From: Bacteroidetes bacterium UBA1935
GTDB lineage: Bacteria; Bacteroidota; Bacteroidia; Chitinophagales; Chitinophagaceae
NCBI GenBank assembly: GCA_002337045.1
Contig: DDFF01000008.1
Location: 434,001 to 498,000 of the forward strand
DNA length: 64,000 bases
Reading direction: 5' to 3'
Below, in pieces: positions 1-7,145 of the stretch. Both the position numbers and the translations under genes were made by a program. Within the stretch, counting starts at the first letter, position 1; each line of letters starts with the position of its first letter. The notes below the pieces were generated by a model. The model was not told the DNA's origin and ran no database searches. It saw only the letters and a list, made by a program, of their open reading frames with translations.

Positions 1-1
1 T

Positions 2-1582
2 CAATACAATGCTGCAGGTAATAAAGTGGCTGATGTACTGCAAGTGGGCGATAAATACAAAGTGTATTTCAAACCATTACTGATACCTGGTAAAACAGCT
101 TTCCCTAAACAATTATCACCAACATTGTTGAAGCAGAGCGATGACCATACTGCCAAAGATAGGGAATCGCGCGAGTCTGAAGGAAATGGAAGTGTGATGA
201 AGAGTGGTAGTACATTCCAGTCAGAGTTTAAAGAAGATGAAACTTCAAAAGCTGCACGCAGAAGGCAGAATAAGATAAACGACGATACAGGTGCTGAAAT
301 AAATGTAGTACAGGCTGCAGATAGCGAGTATCTGAAAATGAAAGCACAACCATATAAATTGTCTTTCAAGCCCGATTTCCTGTCGTTGAAATTAGATAAC
401 AGTGTATTGTTCAATCGTTACCAGTCTATGGACCAGACAGGTGGCCGCTGGATAAACCCGCCATTGAGTGGTATGCTTGCTGTAAGCCTGAACGACCTGA
501 TGGAAGATCACCGTATTACAGGTGGTATCAGATTGCCACTGTCCTTGTCAGGTTCTACATACTTCCTCCAATATGAAAATACTAAACGCAGAGTAGACTG
601 GAGTCTTATGTACCTGCGAAACTCAACCTTCAGCAATTATAGTGTAGAATACATTGACACCATAAGTAGGAATACCTTTGTTAAAGATCAACTTGGTAAG
701 ACAGTTACCAATATGATTCAGGGTTCTGCTACTTATCCGTTTGACAGAAGGAATAGTATAAGGATGCAACTTGCGTATCGCAATGATGCATTCCGTTTCA
801 AAGCACAAGAGCAATTGAGTTTGCTCTACGATGTGAAAGATAAAAATCAATCGTGGGTACTGAGCCGTGCAGAATATGTATACGACAACTCTATTTCTCC
901 TGCACTGAACATACGCAACGGTATACGCTACAAAATATTTGCAGAGTATATGTATCGCATGAATGGTAAAACTGGTGGTTTCTATGGTTTGGGTGCAGAT
1001 GTTCGTAACTATACCAAGATTCATAAAAACTTTATCTGGGCTACAAGATTAGCATTTGCACACTCCGGTGGCGATAAAAGGATTATGTATCAGATGGGAG
1101 GTGTAGACAACTGGATCAGCCCTCAGGTTAGTCAGTACACACCAGTACGCCCGCAGCAGGACTATGCGTTTATAGCACAGGCAAACAACATGCGTGGTTA
1201 CAAACAAAACGCACGTAATGGTAATACTTATATAGTCGTAAATACAGAGTTCAGGTTGCCATTGCTCACAACCTTTATGAAAAGGCCTATACAGTCGCCA
1301 ATGCTGAAAAACCTGCAATTGATAGCATTTGCTGATTTGGGATCGGCTTGGCAGGGTTTGCTGCCAACTACAGAAAAGCTGCAAAACAACACCTACCTGC
1401 CAAGCTACGGTAGCAATAGTCAGGTAAATCTGGTGATTGTTGATGAAACAGGTGGCATTTGCCTTGGTTATGGTGGCGGTATGCGCACCTCTATCTTTGG
1501 CTACTTCCTGCGTGTAGATGCAGCCAGCAATATAGATGATGGAGGGCTGTTGTTCCACTTCTCTATTGGTACCGATTTCTAA
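2..1582 (+). CDS. TolB-like/outer-membrane barrel protein, C-terminal part (5' truncated)
   Basis: The frame is already open at base 2, so the gene begins before the window; the GTG at 26 is only an internal codon. What remains (526 codons) has a hydrophilic linker rich in Lys, Glu and Ser (about residues 40-100) followed by a long region of alternating aromatic/hydrophobic strands ending in Phe, as expected for an outer-membrane beta-barrel. Phrases such as GLGADVRNYTKI, DLGSAWQG and a glycine-rich stretch near the end resemble the surface-antigen/BamA-like barrel that forms the C-terminus of Bacteroidota PD40/TolB-like proteins. The propeller itself would lie upstream and cannot be seen. 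A strong terminator follows at once, so this is the last gene of its unit. Alternative: another Omp85-like barrel. Family call is moderate; cell location is fairly sure. Confidence 0.7.
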   Translation, partial: QYNAAGNKVADVLQVGDKYKVYFKPLLIPGKTAFPKQLSPTLLKQSDDHTAKDRESRESEGNGSVMKSGSTFQSEFKEDETSKAARRRQNKINDDTGAEINVVQAADSEYLKMKAQPYKLSFKPDFLSLKLDNSVLFNRYQSMDQTGGRWINPPLSGMLAVSLNDLMEDHRITGGIRLPLSLSGSTYFLQYENTKRRVDWSLMYLRNSTFSNYSVEYIDTISRNTFVKDQLGKTVTNMIQGSATYPFDRRNSIRMQLAYRNDAFRFKAQEQLSLLYDVKDKNQSWVLSRAEYVYDNSISPALNIRNGIRYKIFAEYMYRMNGKTGGFYGLGADVRNYTKIHKNFIWATRLAFAHSGGDKRIMYQMGGVDNWISPQVSQYTPVRPQQDYAFIAQANNMRGYKQNARNGNTYIVVNTEFRLPLLTTFMKRPIQSPMLKNLQLIAFADLGSAWQGLLPTTEKLQNNTYLPSYGSNSQVNLVIVDETGGICLGYGGGMRTSIFGYFLRVDAASNIDDGGLLFHFSIGTDF

Positions 1583-1602
1583 TATTGAAACGATACATAT
1601 TC

Positions 1603-1636
1603 AAAGAGCCTCTTGCAAAAGAGGCTCTTTCTTTTT
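1603..1636 (+). terminator. Rho-independent terminator after the barrel gene
   Basis: A perfect 12-bp stem (1603-1614 with 1619-1630) closes on a GCAA tetraloop and is followed by a T-run (1632-1636). It separates the barrel gene from the MCE gene. Confidence 0.9.
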
Positions 1637-1672
1637 AACAGCATTGTTTCAGGGTATTGCGCTGCTTTTCAT

Positions 1673-1680
1673 TACTTTTG
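1673..1680 (+). promoter_or_regulatory. -7 box upstream of the MCE gene
   Basis: TACTTTTG fits the Bacteroidota -7 consensus TAnnTTTG and lies 34 bases before the ATG at 1715. Only a weak -33 match (TTTC at 1647-1650) is present. It supports the 1715 start over the upstream in-frame TTG at 1613. Confidence 0.5.
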
Positions 1681-1714
1681 CCAAGTATATATTGCACTTA
1701 TATCGCATACCTGT

Positions 1715-2668
1715 ATGAAGTTTTCTAAAGAAGCAAGAATAGGACTGTTAGTCGCCATAGCACTATTTATATTTATAGCTGGGTTTTATTTTCTGAAAGG
1801 AGCTAATCTGTTTTCGGGAGAAACTGAATACGTTGCCTATTTCGATGATGTGCAGGGGCTGCAGACATCTTCCGGCGTTCAGGTAAAAGGCCTTACAGTG
1901 GGTAGGGTTGTAGCTATAACGTTGAATGAAAAAGACGGGAAAGTAAAAGTGTTACTTGCGGTAGGCAAGAAAACAAAAGTAACGGAAGGTTCTTCTGTAA
2001 AATTAGCGTCGGCCGATTTGCTGGGTACTAAAGTATTGAAACTGGATATAGCGAAAGGGGATAAAGAACTGGCTGAAGAATCTGTACTGCCTGCAATAGT
2101 AGAAGGTAGTCTTATTGATAATCTTTCTGGCGAAATAGCACCACTGGTTACAGATATACGCCACGTAGTTTCTACGCTCGATACTGTATTGCTGGGGGTA
2201 AACAATATGCTGAATCAGGATACCCGTCAGCATCTTGCAAACAGCATGGCATCGCTGGATGTTACATTGAAAAATTTCTCTGCACTGTCTGAAAAACTGA
2301 ATAGCGAAAGCAACCAACTTGCATCTGTTATTCGTAATGCCAATAGCATCACTACCAATCTTGCCAACAGCAATCAGCAGATAACCAATATCATGAAGAA
2401 CGCTGATAACATCAGCGGACAGTTGGCGAACGCGCCTATTGAAACAACTGTGAAAGACCTGCAGTCTACCATCAAACAGTTGAATGGCATCATGGCTAAG
2501 ATTAATAACAACGAAGGCTCGCTTGGTATGCTGGTAAATGACAAAGCATTACACGATAACCTGTCAGAATCGCTGAAAACACTGAATGCGCTGATGGCAG
2601 ATATTAATGCACACCCATCGCGTTACATCAATGTTACCATCTTTGGCAGAAAAAATAAGAACAAGTAA
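1715..2668 (+). CDS. MCE/MlaD family lipid-transfer protein
   Basis: This 317-aa protein has one N-terminal membrane anchor (about residues 9-26) followed by a single MCE domain (about 38-115), with the typical run FDDVQGLQTSSGVQVKGLTVG, and then a long helical tail with many Asn/Gln heptad-like repeats. MCE proteins form periplasmic rings or tubes that carry phospholipids between inner and outer membranes, normally with an MlaE permease and MlaF ATPase; neither lies in this window. The start was set at 1715 (MKFSKEARIG) because the frame upstream lies in the promoter and terminator region. It ends 3 bases before the next gene, an OstA-like protein, so the two are cotranscribed. Confidence 0.88.
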   Translation: MKFSKEARIGLLVAIALFIFIAGFYFLKGANLFSGETEYVAYFDDVQGLQTSSGVQVKGLTVGRVVAITLNEKDGKVKVLLAVGKKTKVTEGSSVKLASADLLGTKVLKLDIAKGDKELAEESVLPAIVEGSLIDNLSGEIAPLVTDIRHVVSTLDTVLLGVNNMLNQDTRQHLANSMASLDVTLKNFSALSEKLNSESNQLASVIRNANSITTNLANSNQQITNIMKNADNISGQLANAPIETTVKDLQSTIKQLNGIMAKINNNEGSLGMLVNDKALHDNLSESLKTLNALMADINAHPSRYINVTIFGRKNKNK

Positions 2669-2671
2669 TAG

Positions 2672-4318
2672 GTGCCGCAATATTCTAAAAGACTGTTTGG
2701 TAATACTGTGCTGAAAGCAATGCTTTCAGTTGTTTTACTATTCGTGATTACCTTCTCTGCATCTGCACAGAAAAAGGCAGACTCTACTACCAAAGTAGAA
2801 ATTGTAAGTGCACGCTCTCTTGTACACGTTACTACAGATAGTGGCGAAATAGATAAGCTGATAGATACCGTAGTTGTAAAGCAGGGCGAAACCTTTATGT
2901 ATTGCGATAGTGCATACTTCAGCCTTGCCAAGAATACCATGGAAGCTTTTGGTAATGTACGCGTAGTACAACCTGGCAGCGAGGCACAGAGCGATTATAT
3001 GCGCTATGTCGGCAATCAGAAGACTGGTTTTATGAAAGGTAATGTGATGCTGACAGATGGTCGCAGCCACCTTTGGTCTGAAGACCTGACCTATAACACA
3101 GGAACCAAAATAGGGGTGTACACGCAAGGGGGGACATTACAGGATAGCACAACTACCTTATCAAGCAACGCAGGCTCTTACAATACAAAAACAAAAGACG
3201 CTCGTTTTACAGGAGAGGTAATCGTTACAGATCCGCAGTACAACATCGTTTCAGATGATATGGGTTACAATACAGAATCAAAGATTGTAACATTCTTTGC
3301 ACCATCTGTTGTAACCAGCGATAGTTCTGTACTAACAACCAGTTGCGGTAGCTACGATACCAAAAATGAAATAGCACATTTTAAATGCCGCTCGTCTATC
3401 CTTAACAGCGAGCAGTATATAGAAGCCGATACCATTGATCATAATCGTAAAACAGGTGTGGGCTTTGCCAAAGGCAACGTAATAGCACTAGATACGGCAC
3501 AGCACACAACGCTTTACTGTGGCAGGGGCGATTTCAACGAAAAGAAAAAGACAATGCTGGCTTCAATAAAACCTGTGTTGAAGCAAGTGAACAATAAAGA
3601 CAGCCTCTACATTCGTGCCGATACATTCTATTCATTCCCTGCAGGCAAAAAAATAGACTCTTCAAAACAGAAAGCAACAGCTAAAGGAAAGAAAAAACAA
3701 AAACAGGTGGCAGTAGCAGAAGATACAACATCTGTCAACAGTAAAACACCGCGTTGTTTTATAGGTTTCCATCATGTGCTGATATTCTCAGACTCTATGC
3801 AGGGCAAATGCGATAGCATCAGTTATACGCAGGCAGACTCTACCATGCGCCTGATGTACGACCCGATAGTATGGTCGCGCAAAAGCCAGATAACGGGCGA
3901 TACCATTACCATGCTCTTGGATAGCAGTAAAGTGCGCCAGATATATGTGCCGAACAATGCATTTATGGTATCACAGTCCGGCCCTGATAAAGCACAGCTA
4001 TACGATCAGGTACAGGGCAAGACCATGACAGGCATCTTCAAAGACGGGCAGGTAGACTATATGCTGGTAAAACCCGATGCGCAGACTATCTATTATGGCA
4101 AAGACGATAATGGTGCATATATAGGTGTAAACGAAGTGACGGCTACCCGAATGAGGATTTACTTCAAAGACGAAGGACTGCATAAAATAACCTATGAGCA
4201 GGATGTGAAAAGCAAGCTGACACCCATGGACAAGGCCGATTTGCCGAACATGAAGCTCAAACGTTTCAGGTGGTTGATAGACAAACGACCTACATCAATT
4301 GAGCAACTCTTTCAGTAG
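2672..4318 (+). CDS. OstA/LptA-like outer-membrane biogenesis protein
   Basis: The start is GTG at 2672, three bases after the MCE stop; an ATG at 2720 directly before the hydrophobic signal is an alternative. The 548-aa product has a signal peptide ending near SASAQ and then repeated short beta motifs of the OstA/LptA jellyroll type (YNTKTKDARFTGEV, YNTESKIVTFFAP, HNRKTGVGFAKGNV), which in LptA build a groove carrying lipopolysaccharide across the periplasm. A Lys-rich low-complexity insert lies around residues 330-350. Bacteroidota commonly carry OstA-like proteins of this length. Coupling with the MCE gene suggests shared work in outer-membrane lipid traffic (inference). Confidence 0.8.
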   Translation: MPQYSKRLFGNTVLKAMLSVVLLFVITFSASAQKKADSTTKVEIVSARSLVHVTTDSGEIDKLIDTVVVKQGETFMYCDSAYFSLAKNTMEAFGNVRVVQPGSEAQSDYMRYVGNQKTGFMKGNVMLTDGRSHLWSEDLTYNTGTKIGVYTQGGTLQDSTTTLSSNAGSYNTKTKDARFTGEVIVTDPQYNIVSDDMGYNTESKIVTFFAPSVVTSDSSVLTTSCGSYDTKNEIAHFKCRSSILNSEQYIEADTIDHNRKTGVGFAKGNVIALDTAQHTTLYCGRGDFNEKKKTMLASIKPVLKQVNNKDSLYIRADTFYSFPAGKKIDSSKQKATAKGKKKQKQVAVAEDTTSVNSKTPRCFIGFHHVLIFSDSMQGKCDSISYTQADSTMRLMYDPIVWSRKSQITGDTITMLLDSSKVRQIYVPNNAFMVSQSGPDKAQLYDQVQGKTMTGIFKDGQVDYMLVKPDAQTIYYGKDDNGAYIGVNEVTATRMRIYFKDEGLHKITYEQDVKSKLTPMDKADLPNMKLKRFRWLIDKRPTSIEQLFQ

Positions 4319-4322
4319 TAAA

Positions 4323-4353
4323 TTTGGCAGATTTAAAAATATATTTACTTTTG
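4323..4353 (+). promoter_or_regulatory. Consensus Bacteroidota promoter of the attenuator leader
   Basis: TTTG (4323-4326), a 19-base spacer and TACTTTTG (4346-4353) match TTTG-N19-TAnnTTTG exactly. Transcription should begin about 4357-4360, immediately before the leader-peptide ATG at 4362. Confidence 0.8.
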
Positions 4354-4361
4354 CACCCGCA

Positions 4362-4409
4362 ATGATGCACAAAATGGCATATAAGAAAGACATAAAACGC
4401 ATACCATAG
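4362..4409 (+). CDS. Putative 15-aa leader peptide
   Basis: ATG at 4362, TAG at 4407-4409; product MMHKMAYKKDIKRIP. Lys occupies 4 of 15 positions (4, 8, 9, 12). There is almost no space for a ribosome-binding site after the predicted transcription start, so it would be translated as a leaderless or near-leaderless message. The stop codon touches the antiterminator arm, so a ribosome reaching the stop would cover that arm. Too short to be certain it is translated. Confidence 0.4.
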   Translation: MMHKMAYKKDIKRIP

Positions 4410-4447
4410 GGTAGGCCGATTTCTTATGTAGCTACAACATAGTTTAC

Positions 4448-4479
4448 AAAGGCTTACCCCAAAAAGGTAAGCCTTTTTT
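4448..4479 (+). terminator. Terminator hairpin inside the leader
   Basis: An 11-bp stem (4448-4458 with 4466-4476) and T-run sit 22 bases upstream of the aminotransferase start rather than behind a gene, which points to attenuation. Confidence 0.75.
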
Positions 4480-4501
4480 AATACGCATAAACAACAACGA
4501 C

Positions 4502-5767
4502 ATGAGTAAGCTTAGCCGTCTGGCGGAAACATTGATAGGCTCTGAAATAGTGCGCCTGGGTAATGAAATTGCGGTACGTGTGAACCGTGGAGAGAAAATT
4601 TATAATTATACCATCGGCGATTTCGATCCGCAGATATTTCCTATTCCGCAAGAGTTGGAAGATGCCATTGTTGATGCTTATCGTAATAAACAAACAAACT
4701 ACCCTCCCGGCGATGGTATTCTTGAACTGAGGCAGGCTGTCGCGTCTTTTATCAAAGACAGAGAGGGTATAGAATATGCAGCTAATGAAGTACTGATAGC
4801 AGGTGGTGGCCGACCGTTGATATACTCTGTTTTTCGCGCTATTGTAGATGCCGGTGATAAAGTGATATATGCCGTACCATCTTGGAATAACAACCACTAC
4901 ACACACATGAACGATGGCGAACATTGTGTGATAGAGGCTACTGTAGAAAATGACTTTATGCCTACGGCAACAGACATAGAGCCGCACATAAAAGGTGCAG
5001 CATTGCTGTGCCTGTGTACACCACAGAATCCTACAGGTACTACACTGGCAAAGGCAGAACTGGAAAAGATATGTGACCTGGTATTGGCAGAGAACGCCAG
5101 CCGTAGTGCAGATGAAAAGAAACTCTATCTGATGTTCGACCAGATGTATTTCACCCTTACATACGGCGAAACACAACACTACAATCCTGTATCGTTGCGT
5201 CCTGAAATGAAGCAGTACACCGTTTTTGTAGATGGTATATCAAAAGCATTCTCTGCAACGGGTGTGCGTTTGGGTTGGTCGCTGGGCCCTGCGCATCTGA
5301 TTGGCAAAATGAAAGCCTTGCTGAGCCATATAGGTGCATGGGCACCAATGGCAGAGCAAAAAGCTACTGCAAAATACCTGTTGCAAAAAGAGGCGGTGCA
5401 GACGTACCTTACATCTTTCAAGCAAGAGCTGGAAGACAGATTGTGGGCTATCTACAATGGTTTCAAAGCGTTGAAAGAAAAAGGATATCCTGTAGATGCT
5501 GTTGCACCGCAGGCTGCTATTTATCTTACCATCAAGATAGACCTGAAAGGTATGCAGGCTGGCGATAAGCAACTGGAGAATCAGGCAGATGTTACCGAAT
5601 ACCTGCTCAGCGAAGCAAAGCTGGCAATCGTTCCGTTCTATGCATTTGGCGCAGACCGTACATCGCCTTGGTACAGGCTTAGTATAGGTACTTGCAAGAA
5701 AGAAGAAATAAGCGAAATGCTGGGCATGCTGGAAGCAGCACTGCAAAAGCTGATGGTACTTAGCTAA
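4502..5767 (+). CDS. PLP-dependent class I/II aminotransferase
   Basis: A 421-aa fold-type I aminotransferase. Visible are the substrate and PLP regions YTIGDFDPQIFPIP near the N-terminus, NPTG (in PQNPTGTTL), a DQMY segment, the Schiff-base lysine in VDGISKAFSATG (Lys248), and the RLGW motif. It probably moves amino groups between an amino acid and 2-oxoglutarate or oxaloacetate; the exact substrate cannot be read from the sequence. Aspartate is plausible because aspartate kinase follows 48 bases downstream on the same strand. The gene sits behind the putative attenuator. The start at 4502 gives the usual length for the family. Confidence 0.85.
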   Translation: MSKLSRLAETLIGSEIVRLGNEIAVRVNRGEKIYNYTIGDFDPQIFPIPQELEDAIVDAYRNKQTNYPPGDGILELRQAVASFIKDREGIEYAANEVLIAGGGRPLIYSVFRAIVDAGDKVIYAVPSWNNNHYTHMNDGEHCVIEATVENDFMPTATDIEPHIKGAALLCLCTPQNPTGTTLAKAELEKICDLVLAENASRSADEKKLYLMFDQMYFTLTYGETQHYNPVSLRPEMKQYTVFVDGISKAFSATGVRLGWSLGPAHLIGKMKALLSHIGAWAPMAEQKATAKYLLQKEAVQTYLTSFKQELEDRLWAIYNGFKALKEKGYPVDAVAPQAAIYLTIKIDLKGMQAGDKQLENQADVTEYLLSEAKLAIVPFYAFGADRTSPWYRLSIGTCKKEEISEMLGMLEAALQKLMVLS

Positions 5768-5815
5768 AGATTAGGTTTTACGTTTTTTACTTTTTTGATT
5801 TTTACTTTTTATACA

Positions 5816-7081
5816 ATGCAGGTTTACAAATTTGGTGGTGCTTCTATAGCAAGCCCTGAAAGAATGACGGCACTTTTGCCGATTATTAAAGACGCAGAAC
5901 ATCCCATCATCATGGTGGTATCTGCTTATGGTAAAACAACCAACGCGCTGGAAGCAATCGTAGCCAACGCCTGCAAGGGTAAGAAACAGGAAGCACAGGA
6001 TTTGCTGAAAGCATTGGAGCAAGCCCACCTTGATTACTGTAAAGGTTTGCTGAATGATGAATATTATGCACAGGCTGTAAAAGGATTGAATGTTTTCTTT
6101 ACAGAACTGCAATGGGCGGTAGATGATGCTACGGCTGATAAATACGATTATTCTTACGACCAGATAGTGTGTATGGGCGAATTGCTATCAACACGCATAT
6201 TCGGTTTCTACCTGCAGCAAAGTGGTCTGCCTTTTGAGTGGGCAGACGTGCGCGATGTCATTCGCACAGACGATACCTACCGCGATGCGCGTGTAGATTG
6301 GGATTTCTCCAAGGCGAAAGCCGTAGAATTATTTTCCCCGCTATTGAGTTCAGGTAAAAGCATCATCACCCAAGGTTTCATTGGTGCTACTGCCGATAAT
6401 GCTTCTGTAACACTGGGTCGTGAAGGCTCTGACTATACAGCTGCTATGCTGGCTGCTATGTTAGGTGCAAACGGTGTTACTATATGGAAGGACGTGGAAG
6501 GCTTGCAGAACGCAGATCCTAAACTGTTCCCGAATACCGTAAAGATTGAAGCAATCACGTATCATGAAGTAATTGAGATGGCATACTATGGTGCGCAGGT
6601 TATTCACCCTAAAACCATCAAGCCATTGCAGAACAATAATATACCGCTGTATGTAAAATGTTTCCTTGATAAAGACCTGAAAGGAACGGTGATACAGAAC
6701 GAGGTGAACAGCATCTTCTATCCACCACTGATAGTATTGAAGAAAGACCAGGTATTGCTGCAGGTAACGTCTAAAGATTTTTCTTTTGTAACAGAAGATA
6801 ATCTGAGCGAACTATACAGCATCCTGCACGACCTGAAAATAAAAGTAAACCTGATACAAAATGCTGCCATCAGCTTTGTAGCATGTATAGATAACAAAGA
6901 GGAGAACGTGAAGAAGCTGGTAGATGTACTGAGCAAAAACTATAAAGTACTCCGCAACGATGATGTGAGCCTGCTCACCATCCGCCACTACACACCGGAG
7001 ATTGTATTTGAACTAACCAAAGGACGCTACACACTCCTCGAACAAAAGACAAGGCACACCGTACAGGTGGTTATGAAATAG
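5816..7081 (+). CDS. lysC: Aspartate kinase
   Basis: This 421-aa protein begins MQVYKFGGASIAS, the aspartokinase nucleotide/phosphate signature (KFGG). It continues with an amino-acid kinase domain (to about 280) containing VTLGREGSDYTAAMLA and the GAQVIHPKTIKP segment, and ends in a C-terminal ACT pair (about 305-421). It phosphorylates aspartate, the first step to lysine, threonine, methionine and diaminopimelate. No homoserine dehydrogenase is fused. ACT domains in this family usually give feedback control by lysine or threonine. The start was set at ATG 5816 because the upstream residues are not conserved-looking and AT-rich. It is probably cotranscribed with the aminotransferase and thus under the upstream attenuator (inference). 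Confidence 0.9.
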   Translation: MQVYKFGGASIASPERMTALLPIIKDAEHPIIMVVSAYGKTTNALEAIVANACKGKKQEAQDLLKALEQAHLDYCKGLLNDEYYAQAVKGLNVFFTELQWAVDDATADKYDYSYDQIVCMGELLSTRIFGFYLQQSGLPFEWADVRDVIRTDDTYRDARVDWDFSKAKAVELFSPLLSSGKSIITQGFIGATADNASVTLGREGSDYTAAMLAAMLGANGVTIWKDVEGLQNADPKLFPNTVKIEAITYHEVIEMAYYGAQVIHPKTIKPLQNNNIPLYVKCFLDKDLKGTVIQNEVNSIFYPPLIVLKKDQVLLQVTSKDFSFVTEDNLSELYSILHDLKIKVNLIQNAAISFVACIDNKEENVKKLVDVLSKNYKVLRNDDVSLLTIRHYTPEIVFELTKGRYTLLEQKTRHTVQVVMK

Positions 7082-7145
7082 TTGATTTGTTGACTGGTTG
7101 ATTTGTTATTTGTCTAATCAACCAGTCAACTATTCAACCAATCAA
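7081..7145. repeat. Symmetric GTTGATT/AATCAAC repeat; bidirectional terminator-like hairpin
   Basis: A perfect 15-bp stem (7089-7103 with 7116-7130) is embedded in further copies of GTTGATT on the left and AATCAAC on the right. It fills the gap between the convergent lysC and hscA genes and touches both stop codons. It can fold on either strand but has only short T-runs. Confidence 0.6.

Larger units (their letters stand above)
4358..4480 (+). promoter_or_regulatory. Candidate transcription attenuator with Lys-rich leader peptide
   Basis: The leader can encode a 15-aa peptide (4362-4409) with four Lys codons, two of them adjacent (4383-4388). Bases 4409-4417 (GGGTAGGCC) can pair over 9 bp, with one G-U, with 4451-4459 (GGCTTACCC). 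That segment is also the 5' arm of a terminator hairpin (4448-4458 with 4466-4476, then a T-run). The two pairings exclude each other. A third stem, 4379-4388 with 4420-4429, lies over the Lys codons. The layout fits amino-acid-coupled attenuation of the downstream aminotransferase and aspartate kinase. A short stand-alone small RNA of about 120 nt is the main alternative. Confidence 0.55.

Noticed and set aside
4478..5179. Minus-strand frame of 233 codons over the aminotransferase
   Set aside because: Cys-rich product without start context or promoter, overlapping a clear aminotransferase.
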